A stretch of DNA of 64,000 bases from Hyposmocoma kahamanoa (Eukaryota > Arthropoda > Insecta > Lepidoptera > Cosmopterigidae), in assembly GCF_003589595.1 (NCBI RefSeq), contig NW_020653750.1, forward strand, positions 10,322,482 through 10,386,481, in the 5' to 3' direction. The position numbers were made by a program, and so were the translations under genes. Every line of letters starts with the position of its first letter. Position 1 is the first letter of the stretch. Of this stretch, positions 1-11,689 are shown piece after piece. A model generated the notes under the pieces. It made no database searches. It saw only the letters and a list, made by a program, of their open reading frames with translations, and had not been told where the DNA came from.

Positions 1-1395
1 TTACGTGATTATAATAAGTTAAAGAACAGTTTTTAGGTTTCATATTGAGACTAACTATTGAAAAATTAGGAACATATGTATAACTTTGCTCTTATAATAT
101 TATTTTCTTCCTGTAAAATACAAAAGTGAACTTAAAGTTACTATAATATTGTTTTTGAAATCGAATGATTATGCCTATTATATATAAAAGATGTGGTTAA
201 AATGTTGCTGATAAATCGTAATAGCAAATCGGGAAACTAGATTACGTCCTTGGGATTATGATTGCTATTCGTCAACGTTAAAACTTTAAAATTACTATGA
301 ATGGTTTATTTTAAAACCGTTTTAAATGTTGAGTATTTCTTAAGATATAGCTTACTTGCATTGCATATTTTTTATATTAAACATAATATAGAGGTATATG
401 CAGATAAACTTCTATATTCTATTACTTATGAAGTTATTATTTTCCATAAAACCAGCCGCATTTTTTTGTATATGGCGTAGGCAAATTGTAAAGTTATATA
501 CTTAATATAAAACGTGATAAAACCAACATTTTTATCAACGTGGTTAATGCTTGTTGTAAATCAAGAAATACAGGGTTGTCCAAATGTAAATTACATTTAA
601 GTATCTAAATAATAAAAGTTATAAGAATAAAATTATTTTTGAAATATCCGCTATTGACAACAAAATTGTTGCCAAATGTATACCTTCCCTTAGTAGGGGG
701 GTTGCTGGAGCAACAGGGCGATCTCTCCCCACCTACCGTCGACGAGGTGGGTAGCTTCCTCCCAACAAGGAGCTGGGAATGGGAGATGCAACGGGCTCAC
801 CCTGGACGCGAATCAAAGTTATTGCATCAGTTATGTAACGCACTACGAACGGATCGGCAATCGGTCATGTCATCTCACTAGAAAAATTAATAGGATGTCG
901 CATTCTTATGGAAAAGCATTGAAACTGTGTCTTTGTTCTAAATGTAGAAGAAGGCGCTATATTTCGCTGCCAATTTTTTTTTGTTAGTGTTCCAATTTGA
1001 AAAGACAAAGAGAACAGAAAAAGTGTTTTTTTTTCTTTTACCAAGACTCGTAGCAATGAAATGAGCTATTAATTCAAGTAAGTTAATTTATATTATATAA
1101 AAGATATTATTTATTTATTAAAACAAATTGTGTCTGGATTGTAAATTAGACATTTATAGTTTTAAAAATAAACAATCAATAAAAGATAATAATAGTAAAT
1201 AACAGTTACATATTCTATTTATGATTACAACGTCAGGTAGTAAAGATACGTAATTTTTATCGCGTTTCTTTGTCGGTTAAGGTTTCATACACTCACAGGC
1301 AATAAGTTCGTGCCATCTTCAATTTATTTTAATGAAAACGAAATAGGATTAAGAGTTGAACTCTCAAAATTTAGTTTTTGCGTTTACTTACTTAC
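1..1395. other. no gene recognised; one GC-richer patch
   Basis: AT-rich sequence. The 640-880 patch is GC-richer and open for 80 codons (SPPTVDEVGSFLPTRSWEW). It might be a retroelement relic but has no convincing motif. Confidence 0.4.
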
Positions 1396-1513
1396 GTACA
1401 GGGTCAAGAGCACGTCAAACTTGACACTTAAGATTTAAATCCTACTCTATGCCGCTTACGATAAGAACGGTCCAAAGTACAAAGTGTCAAGCTTGAGATG
1501 CTCTTGACTGTAC
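1396..1513. mobile_element. 118-bp MITE (GTACAGTCAAGAGC family), copy 1
   Basis: Inverted ends 'gtacagggtcaagagcacgt' and '...gatgctcttgactgtac'. The centre holds 'atgccgcttacgataagaac'. It matches the copies near 34 kb. Confidence 0.75.
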
Positions 1514-1824
1514 ATAGATATACTTCACGCCCTGTTCCCATAGGGGTAGACAAAGACCACAGCCTTCCAATTGCAATTTTCTCGACCCAACTTTTATTAC
1601 ATCAACTTGCATCTATGATATAATACGCGTTAGTCGATTAGGGGTACTCGTGAACTGGTCTTTCATAAATGACGTCCTCATTTTTTTCGGCCCTTACCAA
1701 GTTGCGTGGTTTCGTCAATTTTCTTTCTTTATGTACTTATCTAATATTTTACCGTAAAAATTTAAAACATTTGTTGCAATAGTATTTTTTTATTATTAAA
1801 ATATGAGTGTGTATTTCATCTCCA

Positions 1825-1925
1825 TCGCGCCTGATGGAAAGTGACGATGAGATCGGCGACGATGGAGCACGCACGTCTAAATAATAACTATTCACTCTCG
1901 CCTTGAAAAGGTCCAAGTTACACCG
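1825..1925 (+). repeat. family H repeat
   Basis: 'cctgatggaaagtgacgatg' then 'tcactctcgccttgaaaagg'; the same arrangement is at 54240-54330. Confidence 0.5.
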
Positions 1926-2120
1926 TTTTTTTATTATTATTATAACTCCGTTACAACTACAGCAAAAAAAAACTAACAGTTAGGACTATTGTCACTTTGT
2001 AAAGCAATTTTGCAATTTTTGTAATTTTGTAATTCAGTTATTTGACTGTTAAGAGTGAATATATATTTTTTTGTAAAATAAATTGTTGTGAGTTGTTGTT
2101 AATTATTTTCATTTTTTTTA

Positions 2121-2283
2121 ATGCACACAATTATAGCCTCGCAACAGGGAAATCCTGTATCGCGGGTGCCATGAGCACACACATAGACAACCACTAATTA
2201 CACCTAAAGTCACGAGATAAATAAATGTAGGCCATACAAATATATCTCCTGGCCCGGGAATTGAACCTGGAACCTGTGCGTTA
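2121..2283 (-). mobile_element. tRNA-derived SINE family A, truncated
   Basis: Reverse copy of the body ('gggtgccatgagcacacaca', 'gagataaataaatgtaggcc') up to the B-box-like 'ggttcaattcccggg'. The A-box head is missing. Confidence 0.7.
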
Positions 2284-2764
2284 TTAAATGTCTATAATAT
2301 ATTATATTACATTTCAACATTTTGTAAACACCCAAATTTCATTAACCGTAAGTGTATTTGCATTGTTTTTAAAGCAGCTCACGGACTTACGGTTAAATAA
2401 ACGAACAGCTTATTTAAACTTTGAACTTAGTATCATCACCGATATGCCAACGAAATGCAGTCATTATAACTTATATATGACGAATATAATATTTAATTAC
2501 TACTATGTATTTTAATCTTGACCTTATAAATATATAAATAAATTGATCTTTGTATTCATCATAGCAAAAATAATGGAATTATTTCAATAAAAAAATCTCA
2601 ATAAATACATTTGATCGAAAAGCGACATCTGCGTCAGTTGTGATACCTGTAAAGGTATCCGCTGCGTTGAGGTTATTAAAAAATCTCTCACTAGATGTCA
2701 CTAGCGGCGTCGAATGCCGAAAGCCAGTACAAAGATCTATAACAGAAACACATAGGAGACTCGG

Positions 2765-2925
2765 TAACTGGACCCATGGCTCAGGTGGTTAAAGCAATGT
2801 TACGGTGCAGCTTGGACGTGGGTTCATGTCCCACCGGATCGACGAAAGTTTTTATGAGATCTTTGTATTCATAACCATAACAAAACTAGTGGAGTTGTTT
2901 TAAAAAAAAATCTCAATAAATATAT
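2765..2925 (+). mobile_element. tRNA-like SINE, family F
   Basis: Head 'cccatggctcaggtggttaa', B-box-like 'gtgggttcatgtccc', tail 'gatctttgtattcataacca'. A second tail copy lies at 2545-2615. Confidence 0.5.
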
Positions 2926-3603
2926 AGTGTATTACGATATTTATAATGAAAATTATGGAATAAGTTTATCAACCCTATTATGGAGCCAAGCAGATAATTA
3001 AACTCATTCTACATCATAGCTATGTTGAGACAGTTCAGTATGAGGGAAAAGTTACCTTCTAACTCAATGTTTAACGTGGCTTTTTATTTGTACGCCATTG
3101 AGTTAGCTTGAAAAATCCTTGCTGAAAGAATTTGAATATGACAATTAACTATGTTTTTTAGGGTTATTTAAACAAAGGTCTTAAAATACTTGGCGATTAT
3201 GCACAGTTGCAAGCAAACACCGACATGTTTTTAAGGTCACAGGTGTCGAAACGTGTCGAAACAGTGCATATCGAATTCTACTTTATAATCATGCAATGTT
3301 GTGTTCAATTTTGCTCGCGCTGATTCGTCTTTAACAGGTAGGTAGCTCTTTCGATCCTTGTCTGCAACTGTATACGTACTATCGCTAAATATTTTAAGAT
3401 TGATAATAAAATAGTGCTAAAAATATTATAATATTGGAGTTAATTGCTAAAAGCCTTCTCCAAGTGCTTCCATTTCGGTTTTCTGCAGTGTATGCATTAC
3501 TTTACCGTGCACTGTATCAACTAACATGCATCACACTACTGGGCACGGGTTTCCTCTAATGAAAAGATGGATACAACGTTCCCCACGCTAGCATTAATGT
3601 AAC

Positions 3604-3822
3604 TGCCTCCGTGGCCCAACGTTTACCATGCCGGACTGCTACGCAGAGGTCACAGGTTCGATTTCCGGGCCGGGAGAAATATTTGTATGGCCTACATTTA
3701 TTTCTCTCGTGAGTTTGGGTGTAGTGTGTAGTTGTCTATGTGTGTGTGCATGGCACCCCTGACACAGGGTTTCCCTAGTGCGCTGCGGAACTATATTGAG
3801 TGTGTGCATTATTATTATTAAC
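3604..3822 (+). mobile_element. tRNA-derived SINE family A, full length
   Basis: The head has A-box-like 'gtggcccaacg' and B-box-like 'ggttcgatttc'; then the body 'ggcctacatttatttctctc' and a (ATT)n tail. Confidence 0.8.
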
Positions 3823-4039
3823 GCAAGTTGAGGATTTAAAATACATGTAGGAAATAATTTGCGACAACTTTTATAACGATGTTTTTCATAATCATCATAA
3901 TCAGGTTACTATTGTATTTCAAATTCTTTCTATCTTGCAGTTGGTTGATAAATGTTATCAATAGGCAATAAACAAATTACAAGTATAAATTGTTAGTGTC
4001 TAAGTATAAATACTTGAACTAACAAGTTATTTTGTTATA

Positions 4040-4152
4040 ATTATTGATACAAAGATTAGAAAAAATTCCTTCGATCCGGCCGGATTCAAACCAGCGTCTC
4101 CTAGCAAACCGTGGCAGAAACGCTATGCCAACTAAGCTACGGAACGAACCAA
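4040..4152 (-). mobile_element. tRNA-like SINE, family F
   Basis: On the minus strand, 'ttccgtagcttagttggcat' (A-box) and 'ggtttgaatccggcc' (B-box), followed by the tail 'atctttgtatcaataattat'. Confidence 0.6.
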
Positions 4153-4194
4153 ATTATTTGTAACAAGTTATTTTTATGGAAATTGTTTTATAGT

Positions 4195-4475
4195 CTCCAG
4201 TAGCAGTATAGCTCCTTGTGAAAGATTTCGTCCTAGGAAGTACTGCCATCGTACTTATTTCTGCCGCCCAGGAATAATGTGATCATTACTGTGTTCTGGT
4301 TTTGAAGGGTAAAGGTGCTGGTGAAATTAGAGGTATGTACATGGGACTTGTCAACTTATGTCTTAGGGTGACGAGCACAATGGACTACCATTGCGATCTT
4401 GCGGTTTAAAGCTCTAAGTAGCACTACACCTGCTATGGACAGGCGTGTCTTACTCACTTGGTATCATGAAAAAAA
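4195..4475 (+). repeat. 270-bp repeat family B
   Basis: 'agctccttgtgaaagatttc' at one end and 'atggacaggcgtgtcttact' at the other; the centre has 'catgggacttgtcaacttat'. Confidence 0.75.
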
Positions 4476-4675
4476 GAGATTAGAAACTTGGATCCACAAT
4501 TTGTTTGGGCCATACTGATAGATGTTAAGCGAGAGTCAGAATGACGGGTGCTTAAAAAAAATTTACCTCCATCAGAACGAAGTTATAGCAATCAAAGTTA
4601 CACCCGCCATATTAACAGTCAATACGGCTTAGTTTATTAGTTTTAATAATCTCAGTACAGAGTACTAAAACCAAC

Positions 4676-4872
4676 CTCAAAAGTTCGTGGAATTACATCT
4701 ATTTCCCAAGTTTTATTGAAATGGGACGATTGTTGACGTACCCTCTTTCCAACAAAAAAAGAATCATCAAAATTTGTTCATAAATGAGTTGTCGCGTAAC
4801 ATACATACAAAAAAAGAACACAGTCGAAATGAGACACTCATCCTTCTTTTGAAGTCGGTTAATAATAATAAA
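4676..4872 (+). repeat. family I repeat (ends AAGTCGGTTA)
   Basis: 'ggaattacatctatttccca' to 'cttcttttgaagtcggttaa'. The same order of segments is seen at 23812, 24795 and 34345. Confidence 0.55.
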
Positions 4873-5280
4873 TAATAGATATCGTACAGCACTGCTGCAT
4901 GAGAGGGCAGTCAAACCCGTTTAAGATATTTTTTTATATTATTATTACATTCAATGAAAAAAAAATCTACAAATACTTATAGTATACTTTATTCACAATA
5001 TACCTATACTTCTTTGCTCAGTCTTTTGCCAGACTAAGAACTAAGAAATAAATAGAATAATAATGTAGTACTATTTATAGAAAGTGTTAATATTGTGGAC
5101 AAAAACTTGAGCAACAAGTCGATAGTAACTAGAGATTCTCAGGACGGAAGCACGAACGCAAGCGAAAGTGGTATTTACCTTCACTTTTAGTTCGGTATTA
5201 AGGCATTGACGTAGTCTGGTTAGGCTTTGTCGAGACCAAAACTATTTATGTAACCACATAATTATATAACATAGTATAAC

Positions 5281-5580
5281 CTAGTAGCAGTAGAGCTCCT
5301 TCTGAAAGAGTTCGTCCAGGGAAGTACTGCGATATTGCCTATTTCTGCAGCCAAGCAGTAATGCGAGTATTACTGCGTTCTGATTTTGAAGGGTAAGGGT
5401 ACTGGTGAAGTTACAGCACATGGGACTTGTCAACTTGTCTCAGAATGACGGGCGTTGTGGCAGTGCCCCTCAGATCGTTGCTATTTAAAGCTCTGAGCGG
5501 CACTACAACTGTTATGGACAGGCGTGTCGCTTACCACCAGGCGCACGACTTGTTCGTCCTGTCACCTGATATTATAAAAA
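5281..5580 (+). repeat. 270-bp repeat family B
   Basis: Full-length copy from 'tagcagtagagctccttctg' to 'gcgcacgacttgttcgtcct'. Confidence 0.78.
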
Positions 5581-5699
5581 AAATTGTTTGAAACATCTGG
5601 TATATTATCTTCCCTACATACATTGAAATTGAAAAAATTCTTATCAGTATTAGAATATTATAATAAAACTCCACTTTTTTAGAACTTTGGGATAATAAA

Positions 5700-5720
5700 C
5701 ACACACACACACACACACAA
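5700..5720 (+). repeat. (CA)n microsatellite
   Basis: Uninterrupted run of about ten CA units. Confidence 0.95.
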
Positions 5721-5984
5721 TAGCATCTACAATATTCCACGCGTCAAAATCACAAGAACGTCAATCACTCTTTTTAAATTTTCGTTTAACATCAAAGAAA
5801 CGTTCAGAAATCATACTTACAACAACAAAATGATATAAAAAACTGACTTCAAAATCTAACATCTAACGGAAGTAAATTACAAAGGCAAAATATGTTTTTT
5901 TAATTGTTGATTATAATTTAGTATCTAAAAGCACATAAAAGTCTATAGAAATCTAAAAAAGTTGAACTATATTGTGTTTGGTTC

Positions 5985-6145
5985 GCCTCTATGTTGAGGG
6001 TTCTGTGGTAGGTTCTACTGGCGCTTGTTTTGACTGATTTTGTTCTAACGACAAATATATAATTAAAAACAGCAAATTTATTATTTCTAACACAAACAAA
6101 CCAAGATTTCGGGCTCTTTACAGGTCCTATGGTCATGGGCGACTA
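5985..6145. repeat. family D repeat (TTTAAATCCGGAAA-type)
   Basis: Contains 'gggctctttacaggtcctat' with 'acaaacaaaccaag', the box shared by several loci; degraded. Confidence 0.5.
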
Positions 6146-6459
6146 ATATGATATTTAACCATCAACCAGTTATGTAGGTGTCATATATAACCTGTAGTTA
6201 AAAAAAATTATTAATTTAACAATTTTATCTTTATTTGCCAAAGAATTACTTATCCAATTTACGCTCTTTTTTTAATTTTTATAAATTATACTACATAAGC
6301 TGTCGAGAAAACATTAACAAAACAAAATTTGAATTTTGGACTTATTTGGGCATGCTTTTGACTCTTTACAAAAAAGTAAATAAAATAGATATATGTATGT
6401 AAGAGGCAGATACGACGTGTAATTAAAATTGACGTAAATAAAGTTCATTTTTAATCAGG

Positions 6460-6712
6460 GTAGAGCTTGTGAACGAGTTCGTTTATTTCGACTGCCACCA
6501 CCTTACCGCCAAGCAGTAATGTGAGCATTGGTGGTCAAGCAGTAATAAAAAGTGAGAATTGGTGCATTCCGGTTTTGAAAGGTGCTGGTGGAATTACAGG
6601 TACATGGGACTCAAATCTTTGCGATTTAAACCACTGAGTGGCACTGCTATTTCTATGGACAAGCGTGTGATTGGTGCACGATTTGTACATCCCGGCACTT
6701 GGTTTTTTTTAA
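6460..6712 (+). repeat. 270-bp repeat family B, rearranged
   Basis: The start 'tagagcttgtgaacgagttc' is followed by a small internal duplication of 'gagcattggtg/gagaattggtg', then 'atggacaagcgtgtgattgg'. The mid-part is deleted. Confidence 0.65.
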
Positions 6713-7154
6713 AAAAAAAAAGGTTTATAGCACTATGGTTTACAGACCTAAACCTTTTAATCTAGCTCTAGCCCGTTTCCATGTTCGTAATACACGCTGT
6801 TCCTTTGTATAATTACGTAAGCATCTTTAAAGATCGGTAAATATATTCGTTATTGTGATATTTCGTATTGAATACAATGTTAGTTATGCATGTACTTATT
6901 TACCTATGATGATGAATAAATGAATATTATTATTATTACATACCAGTACTAACTCTCAACCAAAATCAATTATTACCATGTGGAAAGTACGCATAATATC
7001 TGTGTACACCCTTATACGTACCTGTACATAGATATAGTTTAACCCAGATTCTACGTTACTACGCAGAATCTAGGCTATGAACATTTTCGGGGAACTACAC
7101 CAGGACTGAATATCGTAACTTGGTCTCTGACTGATTTCCTATTTTGTTATCGTA

Positions 7155-7399
7155 ATTCCGTCGGCAATAATAATAATAATAATATAATAATGATAATAAC
7201 ACACACACTCAACATAGCCCCGCACTAGGGAAACCCTGTGTCGCGGGTGCCATGGACACACATAGACAACCACAAATTACACCCAAACTCACGAGAGAAA
7301 TAAATGTAGGCCATACAAATATTTCTCCCGGCCCAGGAATCGAACCTGGGACCTCTGCGTGGCAGTCCGGCATGGTAACCGTTCGGCCACAGAGGCAGT
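7155..7399 (-). mobile_element. tRNA-derived SINE family A, full length
   Basis: Reverse copy with an (ATT)n tail at 7155-7195, body, B-box region 'gaatcgaacctgggacct' and head ending 'ccacagaggca'. Confidence 0.8.
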
Positions 7400-7696
7400 T
7401 GAATGAAGTTGTTACCTAATCCTTTGATAGATCAATATATTAATTAAACACTTTTAATTTGATTGCTTTATCGTTAGTGTAGGAATTCTAAATATCCTAT
7501 AGTGAGAGCTCAGGTTATAGTGGAATATTTGCTTTTACAAATTTATTCGCTCTCTTCTCTTCCCAGCATAATCCTCTTTCGTATAATTGCGTTTTCCATG
7601 GCTGGGTATTAAAATCTCCTCGACTCTGATAATTCGAAATCGTTTTTAATATTTCAGTTAGTTATTTATGCTATATTATTACTTATTTTTTATGAA

Positions 7697-7970
7697 ACCT
7701 AGTAACGGGAAGAACAAGTCGTGCACCTGGTGGTAAGCGACACGTCTGTTCATAGCATTTGCAATGCCATTCATAGCTTTAAATCGCAAAGACCTGAGAC
7801 ATAAGTTGACAAGTCCCATGTGACTGTAATTTCACCAGCACCCTTAAGATACTTTTTAAAACCGGAGCACAGTAATGCTCATTATCGCCTGAGGGTAGAA
7901 ATAAGTACGGCGGCAGTACTTTCCTGAACGAACTCTGTCATAAGGAGCTCTACTGCCACTGAAAATGTTT
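7697..7970 (-). repeat. 270-bp repeat family B
   Basis: Reverse copy from 'acgggaagaacaagtcgtgc' to 'aaggagctctactgccactg'. Confidence 0.75.
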
Positions 7971-8029
7971 ATTAAAAAAAAATGCATTTATTACGGACTA
8001 CAACAAGATCCATAAAAATGTGAGTATTA

Positions 8030-8820
8030 CAGCAAAAAGTTAAATGACTATGTTAGTACGTAAACTTAAATGAAGAGAGGACCAGTGCCTTAGCAGTCCA
8101 CTGTCCCATCTGTGCGCAACAATGTCAAGAGTTTGTGGTAGCTGGCGCGCACCCTACGCATTGTCGCGGCGCAGCGCTTGCAACAGAACCCTGAACGCGT
8201 CGTTGTACTGTACACGCATTGCATTTAGTGACTTTTACAGATGTACAGTGATGTGCAGTAAGGTTTAAATAAAGTCACTTTTACCTGTGCCGTACATCGA
8301 CTGAATCTACGCGCTATCATATTAGCTCTCATTGCTAATGCTTTACGTTCCCTCTCAACATCTGCGTTATCACGCAGATCGTCTGTTATAAAGTGACCAA
8401 GATATTTAAAGGAGGTCACTCTGTTCAGCTGTTGACCGTTAAGCGAATGGGGGGACATGTAATGGGTACTTACTTCCCGCCTTAAAAACATATATACTCT
8501 TTTGAGCACCTTATATTTAAGATTATGCTTCATGGCATACGATTCGCACATGTCTATAAGTACTCTTAAGCCACCAACAATTGGGTTCAGCAACACCATA
8601 TCAACAGCGTAACTTATATTATTAAAGCAGACTCTGTCTATTTGGCATCCGACATGCGTGCTGCTAAGCTCACCTATCAGGGCATGAATGTACAGATTGA
8701 ATAATTTTGGCGTGGTGAGTCCACCTTGCCTTACTCCGCACTCCAGACCGTACTCATCCGACAAGACGTCACTCCATCGGTCACAGTTTCTCTGACCCGC
8801 GTACCAACTTCCAAACAACC
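8030..8820 (-). pseudogene. non-LTR reverse transcriptase relic (C-terminal half of RT)
   Basis: A 197 aa open frame (8225-8818) carries RT blocks: LECGVRQGGLTTPKLFNLYI, then NNISYAVDMVLL, which corresponds to the catalytic YADD box with the first Asp replaced by Val, then FKYLGHFITDD and ARRFSRCT. Recognisable continuation (YNDAFRVLLQALRRDNAW) extends to about 8030 in another frame. The changed active site and the loss of both ends make it dead. It is related to the shorter relic at 28136-28330, which shares WY.GQ and NNISYA.DMVLL. Confidence 0.8.
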
Positions 8821-8934
8821 GTGTAAGCTCCCTGGAAATTTAACCTCGTCAAGCAATTTTTAGGTTACATTTTACTTAAATTTGTATTGAATTGATATTC
8901 AATATGTTTTTGTGAAATTACTCTTCTAGTTTAT

Positions 8935-9005
8935 TGTAATTATTGATATAAAGATCGAACACAAAAATCCTTCGAACCGACGTCGACTTTTTAGCCCTAG
9001 CGCCA
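8935..9005 (-). mobile_element. SINE family F tail fragment
   Basis: 'ttattgatataaagatcgaa' then 'tccttcgaaccgacgtcga'; the head is mostly lost. Confidence 0.5.
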
Positions 9006-9009
9006 TCTA

Positions 9010-9699
9010 TGAGAAATCTATGAAAGTATTTCTCATTCATTTTACTTTATTAGTGTCATTTTACTTATTAAATGTTACTAGAGGAATGAAGACGGTACAT
9101 AGAGTTTTAAATCGCATCGACGCACCACCTCCGTACCTATAGTATCCGCCTGAGGTTTCAGACTTCGGATCTGAACCTTGAAACGCAAGCATACTTAAAT
9201 TACTGTTCCAATTGTTCAATATTTAGTCAGCTGACGTCGCACTGAAACGACTTCGTAATTAAAGTACATTGATACACGTACAAAACGTGTTTGCACCACT
9301 TTGTAGATAAAGCATGTTTATTAGATTTCGATATGACATAAGAAACATTATGTTGAGTTGGTTATTTTTTTTATAAATATCATTATAAAGTAATCTAAAA
9401 CGGCGTTGTTTGTATTGCGCATACAAAGCCTGTGCCTGGGTAATCGGGTTCTAAAGAATAAGTGTAAAACGTCATTAGCGTATGTCATGAATCATGTATA
9501 CGAGTAGTTTCTTTTTACTGATGGCCCAACAGTTATATATTAGCAAAACAATACATATTTAAAATTAAACTTGTAACTAAACCTACAGTCCAAATCTCAA
9601 ATATATTTTAAACAAAAATCAGAATAGATATATACTACAATACGAAACTTCAAGCTATAAAAATAACAAAACACACTGCATAATATGCAGTACCATACA
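9010..9699. other. no gene recognised
   Basis: AT-rich DNA without long frames or recognisable repeats. 'gcgccatctatgagaaatct' at its left edge is a common insect repeat motif of unknown origin. Confidence 0.4.
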
Positions 9700-9809
9700 A
9701 AGTTATTTTTAAAATATTAACAACCATCCAGAAATATAATAATATTATTATTAACATCATAAACAACAACTTTTGATCCATGACTTTTTAAAAAACGTAA
9801 GAAATTTAC

Positions 9810-10580
9810 CATCGAGTATATAACCAGAAATAGAGACGAAATGTCATTTAATTTGTTTGAAAACTATTCCACCAAATCATTACTGTGACAACTGCTCTCC
9901 GATTGGCCAGCCCGAATTCGAAACAATTGACGGGTGTCGACAATTGTTTCATTTCAATAGGACCTATTTAACTAAAGCTTTGTTATAATGGACGAAAATT
10001 GCAAAATTACATCTTTAATATTTAGCTAATTTAATCAGTTTATTTTATAATTAGATGTTTTGCTGTTTTTCTCACACCACCGAATAGAACAGCCCACATT
10101 GTTTGAGATATTGTCTTTTTTATAAATATAACAAACCACTCGGGTTGAAGACCCGAAGAGTGAGACATAGTCAATCACTCATTCTTCTCAATCGAAATCA
10201 TACGTTCAGAACGGTAATTCTACAGAGTACTTATACAGGGGCATAAACACATTTTGATATCCTAATTAATGACAATGCCCTATAAACACATTTTGATGTC
10301 CTAATTAATGACAATCTTTATTACAATAAATACAAAATATTTTTGGAATATACAGAGACGTACACATAGGTCAATTATTGGCGCTGTACTATTTCAGTTT
10401 TCTAATTTGTGATTTCAGCGCAAACGAGAGTTGAAATTTAAAAGTGATATGTGTGTATGATGAGGCAAATGGCCTAAGGGCCCTTAAGGTCCCCTAATAT
10501 CATGACATATCACAACATGAGTTGCCAGGGATTGATGGGGCCATCGTATTACGTCTCTATTTCTGGTTATTAACTCGATG
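9810..10580. mobile_element. long copy of a MITE with 8-bp target duplication (771 bp)
   Basis: Ends are inverted (left CATCGAGTATATAACCAGAA, right end reads CATCGAGTTAATAACCAGAA). Flanks are AAATTTAC (9802-9809) and AAATTTAA (10581-10588), an 8-bp duplication with one mismatch. There is no transposase frame. An internal segment is tandemly duplicated at 10243-10315. It is nested in the element at 9700-10855. Confidence 0.82.
10243..10315 (+). repeat. tandem duplication of about 34 bp inside the long MITE
   Basis: 'ataaacacattttgat.tcct' plus 'aattaatgacaat' occurs twice in a row with one substitution. Confidence 0.85.
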
Positions 10581-11113
10581 AAATTTAACAAAAAAACTTT
10601 AAAAACTTACACTTTTAATTTTTTATTGTACTATCTGACTCTTTTTAGCGCTGTATTTGGTAGTAAGGTAAGATTAAACATGCAAGCGTACTCCGCGAGG
10701 ACTTCCGCTCCCATCCTGCACAGAGTTATTATTTATTTTTGCATGAAAAATAAATTTGGTGAATTATTAAAACTCATGGAACAAAAGTTGTTGTTTATGA
10801 TATTAGTAATATAGTCCTGCGTGGTTGTTTTGTTAGTTATTTAAAAATAACCCTGCATCTATCCCATGCTAACTATAACTATATATATTTAATTTATTAT
10901 AACATCAATTCCTACAAAGGGATCAATAGATAGGTCGACAGAGGATGATCGAGAGCCTAAAACTCTACAATTCGAGAAATGCACATTTCATTTTCAAATA
11001 TTCTTGACATTGACTTTACAAAACCTACCAACCGATTATAATTCTCAAATGGAATTCTCCATTGTTTGTAATTTTCCGCGTAGCCAGCTTTTAAGTTACG
11101 CAACAAATAAAGT

Positions 11114-11154
11114 AGAGCCCCACTTACGTTCGTGATAAGCGTAAGTGGGGCTCT
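11114..11154. repeat. perfect inverted repeat, 15-bp arms, 11-nt loop
   Basis: 'agagccccacttacg' and its exact complement. No T-run follows, and this is intergenic DNA. Confidence 0.9.
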
Positions 11155-11582
11155 GCTGAGCAAGGTGAAAGTATACCCGTAAGGTCGTCCACAGACCTGT
11201 GAGCAGTCGTTCACGTAGCGCAGGCCTCTCCATTCGCTAAGAGTTGGTGTAGGTTTTTGAGATAAGAATATGACCGGGTAGATTATTTACTGCCACAATC
11301 GTTATTACAAATAAGAAATTTTGAAGGTGTGGAGAGAATCTGCCGGTCAGTCGGTGTTTTTATCTCCCCAGCTTAACTTTAGGTTATACGTTGTATTTAT
11401 CCAAATTTTGTATAAAGGCTTCACTTCTCCAAGAATACTTAACCTATTAAGTATCCGCAAAAAAGGAATGAATGTTTGTAACCAGGACCGGATTTAAAAT
11501 TTGAATACTCCTAATTCCAAGAAGTTTTTGAATATATATATTTATGTTACTAAATAAGTTTATTTAGAGTCATGTTGTACTA

Positions 11583-11688
11583 GTGCGCTCTGAGTGGCAC
11601 TGCAACTGTTATAGACAGGCAGTATATATAGCTTACCATCAGGCGCACGACTTGTTCGTCTCATCACTTGAATTATAAAAAAAAAATA
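11583..11688 (+). repeat. 270-bp repeat family B, end fragment
   Basis: Only the last third: 'ctctgagtggcactgcaact' to 'ggcgcacgacttgttcgtct'. Confidence 0.65.
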
Positions 11689-11689
11689 G

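Larger units (their letters stand above)
9700..10855. mobile_element. element with inverted ends of about 100 bp, host of the nested MITE
   Basis: The left end (9700-9785: 'aacatcataaacaacaactt') and right end (10775-10855: 'aaaagttgttgtttatgata', then 'aaataaccctg') are inverted copies. The termini match fragments at 18684, 30507 and 55963. Superfamily unknown. A 78 codon frame at 10578 is not recognisable. Confidence 0.6.

Noticed and set aside
639..881. 80 codon frame in a GC-richer patch as a gene
   Set aside because: No start context, splice sites or family motif. At best it is a retroelement relic.
10578..10814. 78 codon frame overlapping the right end of the nested MITE
   Set aside because: Begins in the MITE terminus and runs into the outer element's inverted end; no domain.
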